A stretch of 64,000 nucleotides of DNA from Dulcicalothrix desertica PCC 7102 (GCF_003991905.1 NZ_RSCL01000016.1:209983-273982); one strand, 5' to 3'; positions 43,980-55,102 are shown, numbered from the stretch's first letter. Numbers and translations: made by a program. Notes: generated by a model from the letters alone, not told the origin.

Positions 43980-44007
43980 GTAGAGACGTTACATGTAACG
44001 TCTCTAC
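43980..44007. repeat. Perfect 28-base palindrome, GTAGAGACG family
   Basis: GTAGAGACGTTACA followed by its exact reverse complement; starts 8 bases after the stop codon of the caspase-like gene and 12 bases before the end of the convergent gene. Likely acts as bidirectional terminator. Confidence 0.75.
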
Positions 44008-44019
44008 AAGGGTTGTGTA

Positions 44020-44397
44020 TTAACAATATTGCGAAACGTCTTCGCCACATTTATCAGCAAGGTAACACAGTGCCCGAAAGCGTAAGCCAACAACCTCGTC
44101 ATATAAAGGATTGAGCTTACACATTGGTGGAATGTGGAATAAGGTTTTGCCGAATAACTTTACATCGCGCTCAAACGGACATTGAGATGGAATAAATTTA
44201 CAAAGACGATGCGCGATTTTGCTGTCGCTAACTTCAATGCTGTCTACCCAGTTCCGCAATAACTTCAAACAATCAAAACCTGGCTTTTTAGGAAGATGGT
44301 TTTGATGAATAATATTTTTGTCTTCAGTTTGCGTGTGGTTGAGAGATACCCAGCTTGCTAAAAAAATCTTTTGTGTGGTATTGCCAAATACCTTCAT
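44020..44397 (-). CDS. Mo-dependent nitrogenase C-terminal-domain protein
   Basis: About 125 residues from the Met codon at 44397 (MKVFGNTTQKIF). The C-terminal two thirds match the Mo-nitro_C family: LRNWVDSIEVSDSKIAHRLC, KFIPSQCPFERDVKLFGKTL, HIPPMCKLNPLYDEVVGLRF, and ALCYLADKCGEDVSQYC. Cysteines are conserved. Despite the family name, members occur as stand-alone small proteins in many cyanobacteria, and their link with nitrogenase is not established. No nif gene is in the window. Confidence 0.82.
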   Translation of the reverse strand: MKVFGNTTQKIFLASWVSLNHTQTEDKNIIHQNHLPKKPGFDCLKLLRNWVDSIEVSDSKIAHRLCKFIPSQCPFERDVKLFGKTLFHIPPMCKLNPLYDEVVGLRFRALCYLADKCGEDVSQYC

Positions 44398-44454
44398 GGT
44401 TCGCTCCTCTGTGTATTTGAGGCTATTTAACTGTAAACGAACGTTTAATATCAA

Positions 44455-44918
44455 AAGCTAATTATCTCTCCCGGAAGAAATTGGCTTTACGCCTCGATGC
44501 AATCTGATGTACTGGTAACAACACAATTTCGGTTTTTTTGTTGTGCTGCACAGTCTAAGTGTTTTTTGCAATCGCGACTTAAATCAGAGTTCACTTATTA
44601 TCTACGTCCAGTTAACAGCAAATTCCATATAATCGGTACTGCGATGCTACTATCTTGTTGATAACTTGACGTAATTAAAATTTTAATAAAGACATCTGCC
44701 TTTGGACAGATATAGACCTCACTTTATTCAATTTATTTATGACATATTATTGGTTTTATCATAGATAAAACTCTATATGTCGTATTCTGGCATGAGTGAC
44801 TTATTTAAAAAACCACCCGTTAACACCAGAAGCTGGCTAGCATACATTAGTTCCCCAATATTTAAATTTAATTTACCTAGGTAAATTCTATAGGGGCTTT
44901 TAATTTGAGAAAGTTCGC
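44455..44918. other. AT-rich intergenic region, no gene seen
   Basis: 464 bases between divergent genes. It contains no convincing frame, RNA gene or member of the dispersed repeat families. It should hold the promoters of both flanking genes. Confidence 0.4.
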
Positions 44919-46166
44919 TTGGATACTAGTTTCAGGGTTTCTGACGTAAAAAATATTACACACATTATTGTGAGTTTCTACCAAATTGTTGTTTATGGTG
45001 TATTGGGGCTAACTTATTTGGGTTTAGCGGTTGGATACGTACCTGGTTTACGGATGAACCGTCCCACGATAGCCTTCGTTGGTTCTAGTTTTCTCATTTC
45101 TCTCGGCGCCATCAACCTAGACGAAGCATGGCAAGCTATTGACGTTAAGACCATCATATTTCTGTTAAGCATGATGATGGTTAATGCCAATTTAACTTAT
45201 GGGGGATTTTTTGCGCGCGCTTTATATTTGCTGCTGCGTCTGACGCGAAGTCCGTTGGGACTATTGATAGCTTTGACTGTGGGGACTGGTGTTCTCTCTG
45301 CCTTTTTTCTCAATGACACACTGGCTTTGATTTTTACCCCGTTTACTTTAAGTCTGACGACTGCTTTAAAGCTGAATCCCATACCCTATTTATTAGCTTT
45401 GGCAGCAGCGACAAATATTGGGTCTGTCGCGACTCTCAGCGGCAACCCCCAAAATATATTAATTGGTTCTTTTTCGGGTATCGCCTACCTTGATTTTCTC
45501 GCTAATGGACTACCAATTGCTGTAGCAGGCATGGCAATTCAAATTATTTTGTTGTACGTCTTCTATCCAGAAGTACGCTCAACTGTTCCTTGTGAGAATT
45601 TCTCTCTAGATAACCAACGTATATATAAACCTTTATTTAATAAAACCCTTTTTATTGTCGCAGGACTGTTAATTGGCTTCGCCATCGGTTTACCACTGGC
45701 ACAAACAGCATTAATTGCCGCTAGCTTACTGCTAATAACACGGCGCCTCAAACCCGAACGCATTCTTACCAAGTTAGATTGGAACTTAATATTAATGTTT
45801 TCTGGATTATTTATTCTCAGTAAAGTTACACAAAAACTAAACCTAATTCAACCTTTTACAGGAATCATTAATACATCTATTGGTTTAATTAGCGTTACAT
45901 CTGTTTTATCGAATTTGATATCAAATGTGCCTGCTGTCTTACTTTTGGAACCATTGATCCCCAAGGGTGATACTCAGTCGTGGTTATTACTTGCCTTCTC
46001 TTCGACTTTGGCAGGAAATTTAACATTATTTGGCGCCGTAGCTAACCTTATTACTGTCGAAGCTGCCGCAAGTTTAGGATATAAATTAACTTTTTGGGAA
46101 CACTTGCGATTTGGGGCACCGCTAACAGTGTTAACCTTGGGGTTTGTTTATTGGTGGGTTAGGTAA
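44919..46166 (+). CDS. ArsB/CitMHS-superfamily anion transporter
   Basis: A 415-residue membrane protein with about eleven helices. Marks of the ion transporter superfamily that includes ArsB and SLC13-like carriers are FFLNDTLALIFTPFTLSL and AAATNIGSVATLSGNPQNILIG, and the second-repeat equivalent VLSNLISNVPAVLLLEPLI with GNLTLFGAVANLI. The ion carried is not predictable. The first codon is TTG and the N-terminus is uncertain; a GTG at about 44970 is an alternative. It ends in front of an inverted repeat. Confidence 0.85.
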   Translation: MDTSFRVSDVKNITHIIVSFYQIVVYGVLGLTYLGLAVGYVPGLRMNRPTIAFVGSSFLISLGAINLDEAWQAIDVKTIIFLLSMMMVNANLTYGGFFARALYLLLRLTRSPLGLLIALTVGTGVLSAFFLNDTLALIFTPFTLSLTTALKLNPIPYLLALAAATNIGSVATLSGNPQNILIGSFSGIAYLDFLANGLPIAVAGMAIQIILLYVFYPEVRSTVPCENFSLDNQRIYKPLFNKTLFIVAGLLIGFAIGLPLAQTALIAASLLLITRRLKPERILTKLDWNLILMFSGLFILSKVTQKLNLIQPFTGIINTSIGLISVTSVLSNLISNVPAVLLLEPLIPKGDTQSWLLLAFSSTLAGNLTLFGAVANLITVEAAASLGYKLTFWEHLRFGAPLTVLTLGFVYWWVR

Positions 46167-46170
46167 TCTT

Positions 46171-46272
46171 GGCAACGGATTATTAACGGATGTAACGCAT
46201 GAGCTGTCCGTTACAAACACCATCTAGTTACTTGCAACAACCTATCCGTTACATCCGTTGTATCCGTTGCCA
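46171..46272. repeat. GGCAACGGAT-type inverted pair
   Basis: GGCAACGGATTATTAACGGA at the left is mirrored by TCCGTTACATCC and TATCCGTTGCC at the right. It fills the gap between the convergent transporter and rnj genes and could terminate both. Confidence 0.75.
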
Positions 46273-46278
46273 ATTTTG

Positions 46279-48096
46279 TTACGAAGCAACTTGTGCAGCT
46301 GTTCTGGTGCGGCGCCTTCTACCATCAGTTGCAACAGTTGTTGCTGCTGTTGCTGTTGCTGTTGCGGTTGCCGCAGTAACATTGACAGTTGGTTCATCAG
46401 GAATTTGCATCAATAATGTCACGGTTGGTTGACAATGCAATTCTTTACGTAACGAACGTGCTAAATCACGTTCAATTAACCCTTGTAAACCACCCCAGTC
46501 TACATCGGTTTTACCTTCGTAAGTTTGAGCAAATTCGCCCCAACGTACACTGAGAATTTCTTCTATTCGCTGCTGTACCCAATTTAGTAACAAAGGTTTT
46601 TCAATACTTGTTACTACTCCACGCATATGAATTTCGGGTCTTGCTAGTAATTTACCGCTCCAATCTATTGCGGCAGCAATTGTTACTAAACCTTCTTCCG
46701 CCATTTTCTGACGTTCTTGCAAGACTCTGGCACTAACCATGCCTGAACCTGAAGTGTCAACCAACTCTAGACCCGCAGGCACTTTACCACCTACACGAAT
46801 TGATTCTTGCGTCAGTTCGATAACATCTCCGTTATCAATAAGCACCATGTTCTCTTTTGGAACACCCATGCTTTGCGCTGTTTGCGAATGCTTTATTAAC
46901 ATCCGGTGTTCACCGTGTACTGGTACAAAGAACTTGGGTCGAGTTAGTGCCAGCATTAATTTTTGGTCTTCTTGACAACCGTGTCCAGATACGTGAATTC
47001 CTTTGTCACGTCCGTAAACTACGTTGGCGCCTTGCATCATCAATTTATCGATGGTATTTACTACAGCTATGGTGTTACCAGGAATTGGGTTGGCTGAGAA
47101 TACTACCGTATCACCTTCACGAATCTTGATATGAGGGTGTTCTTTGTTCGCAATGCGCGTCATCGCTGACATTGGCTCACCCTGAGAGCCTGTTGTTAAA
47201 ATTAATACTCTTTCGTCCGGTAAATTACGAATGGTATTCAGCGGTTGCAACAAATTATCTGGACACTTGATATAACCAAGGTTGCGCGCGTGAGCAATCA
47301 AGTTGAGCATCGAACGTCCAACAACGCTAACGACGCGACTGTGCTTCTGCGCTAATTCCAAAATCATGTTGATGCGGTGAACACTCGAAGCAAAAGTGGT
47401 TATAAACAACCTGCCTTCTGTTTGACTGAAAACCCGGTCGAGATTTGGATATACCGAACGTTCGGATGGCGTAAATCCTGGCACTTCTGAATTGGTAGAA
47501 TCACTGAGAAGGCAAAGTACGCCTTTCTCCCCATGTTCAGCTAATCGCTGTATGTCAAAGCGCTCACCGTCAACGGGTGTATGGTCAAACTTAAAGTCAC
47601 CTGTGTGGATAACTACACCAATTGGGGTATGAATGGCAACTGTAAAACTATCCGCAATGGAATGAGTGTTGCGAATATATTCCACTAAAAAGTTTTTACC
47701 AATTCGCACAACATCACGTGGCATAACTGAACGTAATTCAGTACGGTCACGTACTCCTGCTTCTTCTAATTTGCCTTCAAGCATTGCCAACGCGAGACGT
47801 GGCCCATACATAACAGGAATTTCAAACTGCTTGAGGTGGAATGCAATGCCACCAATATGGTCTTCATGTCCGTGTGTAACAATCATCCCCTTGATTTTAT
47901 GGCGATTTTCACGGACGTAAGTCATGTCAGGAAGGACAATATTTACACCATGCATCCCATCAGTAGGAAAAGCCAAACCTGCATCGAGAAGAATTATTTC
48001 ATCGTCGTACTCAAAAACACAGGTATTTTTACCAATTTCATGCAAACCGCCCAAAGGAATGATTTTGAGGGCGGCTGAATTTTCGTTTCTAGCCAT
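46279..48096 (-). CDS. rnj: Ribonuclease J
   Basis: A 605-residue metallo-beta-lactamase/beta-CASP RNase acting in mRNA decay and rRNA maturation. The metal site reads VTHGHEDHIGG, with GDFKFDHTP, and beta-CASP motifs SDSTNSEVPGFT, TTGSQGEPMSA and VSGHGCQEDQKL. The C-terminus is unusual: VNVTAATATATATAATT then basic RRRRTR, encoded by a GTT/GCT-type trinucleotide-like tract. It is third in the asd-dapA-rnj order that cyanobacteria conserve. Confidence 0.97.
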   Translation of the reverse strand: MARNENSAALKIIPLGGLHEIGKNTCVFEYDDEIILLDAGLAFPTDGMHGVNIVLPDMTYVRENRHKIKGMIVTHGHEDHIGGIAFHLKQFEIPVMYGPRLALAMLEGKLEEAGVRDRTELRSVMPRDVVRIGKNFLVEYIRNTHSIADSFTVAIHTPIGVVIHTGDFKFDHTPVDGERFDIQRLAEHGEKGVLCLLSDSTNSEVPGFTPSERSVYPNLDRVFSQTEGRLFITTFASSVHRINMILELAQKHSRVVSVVGRSMLNLIAHARNLGYIKCPDNLLQPLNTIRNLPDERVLILTTGSQGEPMSAMTRIANKEHPHIKIREGDTVVFSANPIPGNTIAVVNTIDKLMMQGANVVYGRDKGIHVSGHGCQEDQKLMLALTRPKFFVPVHGEHRMLIKHSQTAQSMGVPKENMVLIDNGDVIELTQESIRVGGKVPAGLELVDTSGSGMVSARVLQERQKMAEEGLVTIAAAIDWSGKLLARPEIHMRGVVTSIEKPLLLNWVQQRIEEILSVRWGEFAQTYEGKTDVDWGGLQGLIERDLARSLRKELHCQPTVTLLMQIPDEPTVNVTAATATATATAATTVATDGRRRRTRTAAQVAS

Positions 48097-48403
48097 TTTC
48101 TCCTTAGATTTTAACGAGTGTTAATTGTTAGTTTGTTAACTGCAAAATTTGATACACGTCCCAAAACTGTAACCAAATATTTATAAGTCAGGTCTGACAG
48201 AAGCTTTGCTTGATATATAGATGCTCGATTTGAGGTTAATCAATTGCTTAAATAAAATTTGTTTTTACTTCAATCAGTCATATTAACGAACTATATACAT
48301 TCATTGGTAACACAACAATATCACTGTCACCTGGTGAGATTTACGCAATATATTTATATGTATCTTCTACTACTTTAACTCGGAACAGTAGAAAAGCCCC
48401 TGT
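48097..48403. other. Intergenic spacer dapA-rnj
   Basis: About 300 AT-rich bases. No frame, RNA gene or dispersed repeat is seen. Its length suggests that rnj has its own promoter besides read-through from dapA. Confidence 0.4.
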
Positions 48404-49288
48404 TTAGATCAAATCTAGGTCTTGCAAAACAACCTTTAAGTGTTGGATTACTTCGGGTGAAGCATCTCCAATTGGTAGACGACATGAACCGACTGGATAG
48501 CCAGCTAGCCTGAGAGCAGCTTTTACGGGGATTGGATTGGTTGTAACAAATAATGCCTTAAATAAGGGAAAAAGCTTTAGGTGAATAGAGGTAGCTTGCT
48601 GTACTTGCCCCGAATCATAAGCTTGAATCATTTGTTGCAATTGTTTCCCAACTAAGTGCGAAGCTACGCTGACTACACCTTTAGCCCCAACAGATAATAA
48701 GGGTAAGGTTAAAGAGTCATCACCAGAGTATATTTCAAATTCAGGTGGTGTCAAACGACGTATTTCGCTGGCTTGGTCTAGATTCCCACTTGCTTCTTTT
48801 ATACCAATTATATTATTTACTTCGGCTAGTCGAGCCACTGTCTCTGGTTGCAGGTTTTGACCCGTGCGACCTGGAACGTTATATAACAACACTGGTAAAG
48901 AAGGTTCAGCTTCAGCTATTGCGCGAAAGTGTTGATATAGTCCTGCTTGCGGCGGTTTATTGTAATAAGGAACTACTTGTAAACAACCGTGTACTCCTAT
49001 TTTAGCGGCTTTTTGAGTTGCTGCGATAGCTTCTTCTGTAGAATTTGACCCACAACCTGCCATTACCTGGGCTTTACCTGCCACTGCTTCTAGGACTACG
49101 CTGAATAATTTATACTCTTCATCCCATGAAAGCGTTGGTGACTCACCTGTTGTACCGCAAACTACGAGTGTATCACTACCACTAGAAGCAAGGTGCGCTG
49201 CAACTGTGGCCGCCAAATCGTAATCTAAACTGCCGTCGTCTTTAAACGGCGTAATCATCGCGGTTAATACTCTGCCAAAATCTACCAC
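48404..49288 (-). CDS. dapA: 4-hydroxy-tetrahydrodipicolinate synthase
   Basis: Condenses pyruvate and aspartate semialdehyde on the lysine/diaminopimelate pathway. 294 residues. Marks are [33 protein letters not shown] (catalytic Tyr) and [13 protein letters not shown] with the Schiff-base Lys. It lies 121 bases downstream of asd, which makes its substrate. Confidence 0.97.
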   Translation of the reverse strand: MVDFGRVLTAMITPFKDDGSLDYDLAATVAAHLASSGSDTLVVCGTTGESPTLSWDEEYKLFSVVLEAVAGKAQVMAGCGSNSTEEAIAATQKAAKIGVHGCLQVVPYYNKPPQAGLYQHFRAIAEAEPSLPVLLYNVPGRTGQNLQPETVARLAEVNNIIGIKEASGNLDQASEIRRLTPPEFEIYSGDDSLTLPLLSVGAKGVVSVASHLVGKQLQQMIQAYDSGQVQQATSIHLKLFPLFKALFVTTNPIPVKAALRLAGYPVGSCRLPIGDASPEVIQHLKVVLQDLDLI

Positions 49289-49409
49289 CCTTTTTTACTC
49301 CTGAAAAATCTGCACGTCATTTGTCGAATATCTCGTATACATATAGATATTCATAGATATTCGACAAATGACAAGCTAAGCAACTACGAAAATTTATTAA
49401 TTCCAAAAT

Positions 49410-50453
49410 TTATGTTAATGCTACTGCTAGCTTTGGCTTAACTATATTTTTTTCCACCAGCAACTCGGCAATTTGAACAGCGTTCAATGCTGCACCCTTG
49501 CGAATTTGGTCTCCACACAACCATAATTCCAATCCACAGTTGTGCGAAATATCTTGGCGGATTCTACCTACTAATACTTCATCACGACCTGTTGCATCTA
49601 TTGGCATTGGAAAATAATTACCTTGCCAGTCGTCTACCAATTTTACACCCGGCGCCGACGATAAAATTTTTCGCGCTTCATCTTTATCAAAAGGTTCATC
49701 AAACTCTAAGTTGATAGCTTCTGAGTGTGCGCGTAAAACAGGAACTCGAACGCAAGTTGCAGAAACTCGAATTTCTTGAGTACCAAAAATCTTCCGAGTT
49801 TCGTTAACCATCTTCATTTCCTCTTCGCAGTACCCCATCTCATTTAAAGGGGTATTGTGAGGAAATAAGTTGAACGCTAACGGATAAGGAAATATGGATG
49901 CTACTGGTTGCTGACCCGATAAAATTGCACTCGCTTGCGTTTGTACCTCTGCCATCGCTTTGGCGCCCGCACCACTAGCAGATTGATACGTCGCTGCAAT
50001 AATTCTTCTTATTTTTTTTACCTTATGCAACGGATAAACCGCCACCGCCATTAAAATTGTCGTACAGTTGGGGTTCGCAATAATACCCTTATGTTCAGAT
50101 GCTGCCTCTGGGTTGACTTCTGGCACTACCAAAGGTACTTCTGGGTTCATCCGAAAAGCACTGGAATTATCAATAACCACCGCACCTGCTTCTACTGCTT
50201 TTGGCGCCATTGCCTTAGATGTAGAACCACCTGCACTCGCTAAAACTATATCTATACCATCAAAAGATTTGTCATCAACAGCTTCAACTGCGAGACTTTC
50301 TCCTTTGAACGATATTTTTTGCCCTGCACTACGTGCTGACGCTAACAGTTTTAAATCAGCAAGCGGGAAATTACGGCTTTCTAGTAATTCCAACAGTTCC
50401 TGACCAACAGCTCCAGTTGCTCCCAAAATAGCTACACGATAGGGTCTAGACAA
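49410..50453 (-). CDS. asd: Aspartate-semialdehyde dehydrogenase
   Basis: Reduces aspartyl phosphate to aspartate semialdehyde, the branch point to lysine, methionine and threonine. 347 residues: NADP-binding VAILGATGAVGQELLELL, catalytic Cys in IANPNCTTILM, YQSASGAGAKAM, and LRAHSEAINLEF. It heads asd-dapA-rnj and is divergent from tig across an 826-base spacer. Confidence 0.97.
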   Translation of the reverse strand: MSRPYRVAILGATGAVGQELLELLESRNFPLADLKLLASARSAGQKISFKGESLAVEAVDDKSFDGIDIVLASAGGSTSKAMAPKAVEAGAVVIDNSSAFRMNPEVPLVVPEVNPEAASEHKGIIANPNCTTILMAVAVYPLHKVKKIRRIIAATYQSASGAGAKAMAEVQTQASAILSGQQPVASIFPYPLAFNLFPHNTPLNEMGYCEEEMKMVNETRKIFGTQEIRVSATCVRVPVLRAHSEAINLEFDEPFDKDEARKILSSAPGVKLVDDWQGNYFPMPIDATGRDEVLVGRIRQDISHNCGLELWLCGDQIRKGAALNAVQIAELLVEKNIVKPKLAVALT

Positions 50454-51279
50454 ACTGGCTTCCTCCTTTTCAATAGTAATTATGCACGATTTTTAACCAA
50501 ATATAAAAAGATTTAATTCATCAATATAACTTATGCCTAATAAAAATAAATAAAGTTAACCAGTAAAACCTAATGAAATAAATAATGTGTATTTCTATTA
50601 ATCTTTCTTAAATTATCACTCTCACTTACTATATACTATCTACTTTTGATACTAAATATACCAGCATTTTTAATAATATTCTGATTTTACAACCCAAATG
50701 TACAACCAAAACAATAAACAACTGATATGTATCAGTATTTAAATTAGATATTATACAACATATTTATTTTTTCTGCGATAAAGAAAAAATAATCTTGTTA
50801 TAATACCTAGCTGAGTCAGCAATGATAACATACGAAAAAGGAATTAAAATAATATTTTTGTATTTAAGTATGTTTATTTGTCTAAAATTATTCCTGCTTA
50901 GTGCATTAACTTACGGAATATACACTTACGGTTCTTGACTTTTAGGCTTAGTTATGTCTAATAGATGTACTAAGATTCAAGTGTATATGGGTCTTAGTTA
51001 CTGTTATAAGCGTGGAAATGGGTAAAATGGTACGTTGTTGAAAACCAGAATATCATAACTGAGCGAGAACGTTCAGCACAGTAGCGCTTGATTATTCACA
51101 TAAACTTATTTGTCTAAAAGTGCCAGAAAGCTTGACACTCGCTGTAAACTTAACTTTTGTCGCAGCATATCCATTCACAAGACGTTTGTGTTAAGAGTCA
51201 TTAGTTACGCAATCACCTGCGCTCAAGACTATGGATACCGTTCGTTGGATACTAACACTTTTTAGAATCGAGAGAAAGC
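50454..51279. other. Long divergent spacer between asd and tig
   Basis: 826 bases, very AT-rich on the asd side. A 38-codon hydrophobic frame (50822-50938, MITYEKGIKIIFLYLSMFIC) has no ribosome site and is not called. TTGACA at 51132-51137 is a candidate -35 box for tig. No tRNA, repeat family member or known RNA could be recognised. The length is notable for a compact region. Confidence 0.45.
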
Positions 51280-52719
51280 ATGAAAGTTACCCAGGAGAAA
51301 CTTCCTAAAAGCCAAATTGGACTGTCTATAGAAATCGCACCAGAAACCACTAAGCAGACCTACGAGCAAGTAGTCAATAACCTCTCTCGTACTGTTAACA
51401 TTCCTGGGTTTCGTAAAGGCAAAGTACCCCGTTCAATTTTACTACAGCGCTTAGGCACAGCTCGTGTCAAAGCCGCTGCAGTAGAAGAACTTATCCAAGA
51501 TGGAATTAAAAAAGCCCTAGACCAAGAAAAAATCCCAGCTATTGGTCAGCCAGAACTACGCTCAACGTTTGATGAATTAATTACCAGCTACGAACCTGGT
51601 AAGACTTTAACATTTTCGGCTGCTGTTGACGTTGAACCAGAAATCAAACTTGGCACCTACACAGGATTAGAAGTCAAAGCTGAAGAAGTAAAATACGATG
51701 CGACACGTGTCGATACTGTTATAGATGGTGAACGTCAACAAATGGGAACATTAATTCCTATAGAAGGGCGCCCAGCACAAATTGGAGATACAGCAGTTGT
51801 AGACTTTAAAGGAGTAGTGCCAGCTGAAGCGGGTTCGGATGGTGAAGACGAACCAATTCCTGGAGGAGAAGCAGAAGATTTTCAAGTCGAGTTACAAGAA
51901 GATCGCTTTATACCAGGATTTGTTACTGGCATTGTGGGGATGAACCCAGGTGAAACCAAAGAAATTTCAGCACAGTTCCCAGACCCTTATGCTTCTGAAG
52001 AGTTGGCAGGAAAACCTGCTCGCTTTACAGTAACGCTCAAGGAAATTAAAGAAAAAGAACTTCCTGAGTTAAACGATGACTTCGCCAAAGAAATTAGCGA
52101 ATTTGAGACGCTGGCAGAACTACGTGCTTCGCTCGAAGAACGTTATCAAAAGGAAGCTAGCGATAAAACAAAATCGAATCAGCACGAAGCGTTACTTAAA
52201 GAATTAGTCAAGCACGTCGAAATAGACTTGCCTGAAACAATGATTCAGCAAGAAGTTGACGCAATGCTGACGCAAACAGCCATGCGTTTACAGCAACAGG
52301 GTATGGATGTTCGTAAGCTGTTTACGCCAGAAATCATGCCAAAATTGCGGGAAAACTCTCGTGGTGAGGCATCAGATAGAATTGTGCGTTCTTTGTCACT
52401 GCGTGAAATTGGCAATCGCGAATCGCTTAAAGTCACCGACGAAGAGGTAAACGCGCGTGTCAGCGAATTGATGAAGGAGTATAAAGACCAAGATATAGAC
52501 GAGGATAAATTGCGTTCGTATATTGAGAACGAAATGCTAACCGAAAAAATTCTTGATTGGTTAGTTGAACACTCCACCGTCGAACTAGTACCCGAAGGGT
52601 CGCTAAAATCTGAAGAAAAAGAAGCATTAGAAGAAGTTTTAGAATCTTCACAATCTGAAGAACCCTCAGAAACAACTGTTGATGTTATTGATGTTCAGAG
52701 TGAAACCGTAGAAGAGTAA
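51280..52719 (+). CDS. tig: Trigger factor
   Basis: A ribosome-bound chaperone and peptidyl-prolyl isomerase, 479 residues. The N-terminal ribosome-binding signature is IPGFRKGKVPRSILLQRLG; the FKBP-like domain includes GDTAVVDFKG and GFVTGIVGMNPGETKEI; the C-terminal arms are helical with an acidic tail. It precedes clpP and clpX, the usual order. The spacer to clpP is 328 bases with a C-rich patch and no gene. Confidence 0.97.
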   Translation: MKVTQEKLPKSQIGLSIEIAPETTKQTYEQVVNNLSRTVNIPGFRKGKVPRSILLQRLGTARVKAAAVEELIQDGIKKALDQEKIPAIGQPELRSTFDELITSYEPGKTLTFSAAVDVEPEIKLGTYTGLEVKAEEVKYDATRVDTVIDGERQQMGTLIPIEGRPAQIGDTAVVDFKGVVPAEAGSDGEDEPIPGGEAEDFQVELQEDRFIPGFVTGIVGMNPGETKEISAQFPDPYASEELAGKPARFTVTLKEIKEKELPELNDDFAKEISEFETLAELRASLEERYQKEASDKTKSNQHEALLKELVKHVEIDLPETMIQQEVDAMLTQTAMRLQQQGMDVRKLFTPEIMPKLRENSRGEASDRIVRSLSLREIGNRESLKVTDEEVNARVSELMKEYKDQDIDEDKLRSYIENEMLTEKILDWLVEHSTVELVPEGSLKSEEKEALEEVLESSQSEEPSETTVDVIDVQSETVEE

Positions 52720-53047
52720 TGAGTGTGGGAGCGTGAGAGTGTGAAATATAAAGTTAATTTTCGCTCCTCTCTTACCTCCCCCCTCCAAGGGGCGCCTCTC
52801 AAATCCAACCAATTCCTGAAAAACTCGAATAAAATCAGAGAATAGGAAAAATTAGGAACGGATATTACTACTTATAGTGATCAGTGTGTTAAGACGTTAG
52901 AAAATTAGATGAGGCATAATGGTAAACACACACCCACTAAAACTAATGAAAGTTTGCACCCGGCGCAAACCACCTGGTGACTAGCTAGCATTTGGGGTTT
53001 ACATTCGTATAACTTATTCTTCCATTGGTTAAAGCCTCTATATCTTT

Positions 53048-53725
53048 ATGTTTGTATCGCAATCAGGAAACGACCCTATTCATAGTTTGGGTCGATTATC
53101 TATAAATTCTTCGCTTGGTAGTCCTAGCAACATCGTCCCGATGGTGGTAGAACAGTCTGGAGTAGGAGAAAGAGCTTTCGATATATACTCACGTTTATTG
53201 CGTGAGCGTATTATATTTTTGGGAACGCCTGTAGATGATACAGTTGCTAACTCTATCATTGCTCAACTACTTTTCCTTGATGCTGAAGATTCAGAAAAAG
53301 ATATTCAGCTTTATATAAACTCTCCGGGTGGTTCGGTGACAGCAGGAATGGCAATTTATGATACAATCCAGCAAATTCGCCCTGATGTTGTTACCATATG
53401 TTTTGGATTAGCCGCGAGTATGGGGGCATTTTTGTTAGCAGCAGGTGCCGCTGGCAAACGGATGTCTCTACCTGATTCTCGTATAATGATCCACCAACCT
53501 TTAGGTGGGGCACAGGGGCAAGCAGTTGATATTGAAATCCAAGCCAAAGAAATTCTTTATCATAAAGCTAAGTTGAATCAGTTGCTGGCACACCACACTA
53601 ATCAACCGCTCGAAAGAATCGAAGCCGATACGGAACGTGACTTTTTCATGTCGGCTCTTGAGGCACAAAATTATGGGTTGATTGATCAGGTCATCTCAAG
53701 GCAAAATCTTCCTTCCAAGGCGTGA
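53048..53725 (+). CDS. clpP: ATP-dependent Clp protease proteolytic subunit
   Basis: 225 residues with catalytic Ser124 ([14 protein letters not shown]), His149 ([13 protein letters not shown]) and the downstream Asp ([18 protein letters not shown]). The N-terminal extension of about 30 residues before [15 protein letters not shown] is longer than in E. coli, as in one of the several ClpP paralogues of cyanobacteria. It pairs with ClpX, encoded 33 bases downstream. Confidence 0.96.
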   Translation: MFVSQSGNDPIHSLGRLSINSSLGSPSNIVPMVVEQSGVGERAFDIYSRLLRERIIFLGTPVDDTVANSIIAQLLFLDAEDSEKDIQLYINSPGGSVTAGMAIYDTIQQIRPDVVTICFGLAASMGAFLLAAGAAGKRMSLPDSRIMIHQPLGGAQGQAVDIEIQAKEILYHKAKLNQLLAHHTNQPLERIEADTERDFFMSALEAQNYGLIDQVISRQNLPSKA

Positions 53726-53758
53726 AAAAGTTACTGTTGTCTAAATAATGAGGCTGGT

Positions 53759-55102
53759 ATGTCTAAGTACGACTCCCATTTAAAATGTTCGTTTTGTGGC
53801 AAGTCTCAGGAGCAGGTGCGTAAGCTAATCGCTGGACCGGGAGTCTACATCTGCGATGAGTGCGTAGACTTGTGCAATGAAATACTAGATGAGGAGTTGC
53901 TCGACACAAACGGTGCTGCGGCTTCCCAACCTGCACGTCCAGCAGAACAGCCACAAAAACGTCGCACCCGTTCCAGCAATCTCTCGTTTAATCAAATACC
54001 CAAACCACGAGAGATTAAGAAATATCTTGACGAGCATGTTATCGGTCAAGATGAAGCAAAAAAAGTACTCTCAGTCGCAGTTTACAACCACTATAAGCGT
54101 TTGTCGATTATCCAGGCCAAAGGAGCCGCTAAAGGTTCGACTGATGACGCGGTTGAACTGCAAAAATCTAATATTTTATTGATAGGCCCTACAGGCTGCG
54201 GTAAAACGCTTTTAGCTCAGACGCTTGCGAAAATTCTCGATGTTCCTTTCGCTGTAGCTGATGCCACCACGTTAACCGAAGCAGGTTATGTAGGTGAAGA
54301 CGTAGAAAACATTTTGCTGCGACTTTTGCAGGTAGCAGACCTTGATGTCGAAGAAGCGCAGCGTGGTATTATTTACATTGATGAAATCGACAAAATCGCT
54401 CGTAAGAGTGAAAACCCATCGATTACCCGCGATGTATCTGGTGAGGGTGTACAGCAAGCGTTATTAAAAATGCTTGAAGGTACAGTTGCCAATGTACCTC
54501 CACAAGGTGGACGTAAACATCCTTATCAAGATTGTATCCAGATTGATACAAGTAATATTTTATTTGTTTGTGGCGGCGCCTTCGTTGGTCTAGAAAAAGT
54601 TGTAGAGCAGAGAATTGGTAAAAAATCAATAGGCTTTGTTCAACCAGGTGAAGGTCAATCGAAAGACAAGCGTATAGCCGACACACTGCACCATTTGGAA
54701 CCAGATGATTTAGTAAAATTTGGGATGATACCTGAATTTATTGGACGGGTGCCAATGGTAGCAGTAGTAGACCCACTCGACGAAGAAACTTTGATGGCAA
54801 TTTTGACACAGCCAAGAAGCGCATTAGTCAAGCAGTATCAGAAATTGCTCAAAATGGACAACGTTCAGCTTGAGTTTAAATCTGATGCATTACGAGCCAT
54901 CGCGCAAGAAGCATATCGTCGCAAAACAGGTGCCCGTGCATTACGCGGTATTGTTGAAGAGTTAATGCTCGATGTAATGTACGAATTACCTTCACGTAAA
55001 GACGTAGGTCGTTGTACTGTTACAAAGGAAATGGTAGAAAAACGTTCTACCGCCGAACTAATAATACATCCATCTTCACTACCCAAACCCGAATCAGCAT
55101 AA
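53759..55102 (+). CDS. clpX: Clp protease ATP-binding subunit ClpX
   Basis: A 447-residue AAA+ unfoldase. The N-terminal zinc domain has [11 protein letters not shown] and CDECVDLC; Walker A is [12 protein letters not shown], Walker [11 protein letters not shown], and the pore loop [11 protein letters not shown]. The C-terminal sensor-2 region is [18 protein letters not shown]. It works with the adjacent clpP. Two GTAGAGACG-type repeats follow the stop codon. Confidence 0.98.
   Translation: MSKYDSHLKCSFCGKSQEQVRKLIAGPGVYICDECVDLCNEILDEELLDTNGAAASQPARPAEQPQKRRTRSSNLSFNQIPKPREIKKYLDEHVIGQDEAKKVLSVAVYNHYKRLSIIQAKGAAKGSTDDAVELQKSNILLIGPTGCGKTLLAQTLAKILDVPFAVADATTLTEAGYVGEDVENILLRLLQVADLDVEEAQRGIIYIDEIDKIARKSENPSITRDVSGEGVQQALLKMLEGTVANVPPQGGRKHPYQDCIQIDTSNILFVCGGAFVGLEKVVEQRIGKKSIGFVQPGEGQSKDKRIADTLHHLEPDDLVKFGMIPEFIGRVPMVAVVDPLDEETLMAILTQPRSALVKQYQKLLKMDNVQLEFKSDALRAIAQEAYRRKTGARALRGIVEELMLDVMYELPSRKDVGRCTVTKEMVEKRSTAELIIHPSSLPKPESA

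Noticed and set aside
46199..46432. 77-codon plus-strand frame with Val/Ala repeats
   Set aside because: Antisense of the Ala/Thr low-complexity tail of rnj plus an inverted repeat.
50822..50938. 38-codon hydrophobic peptide
   Set aside because: No ribosome site and very AT-rich surroundings, where short hydrophobic frames arise by chance.
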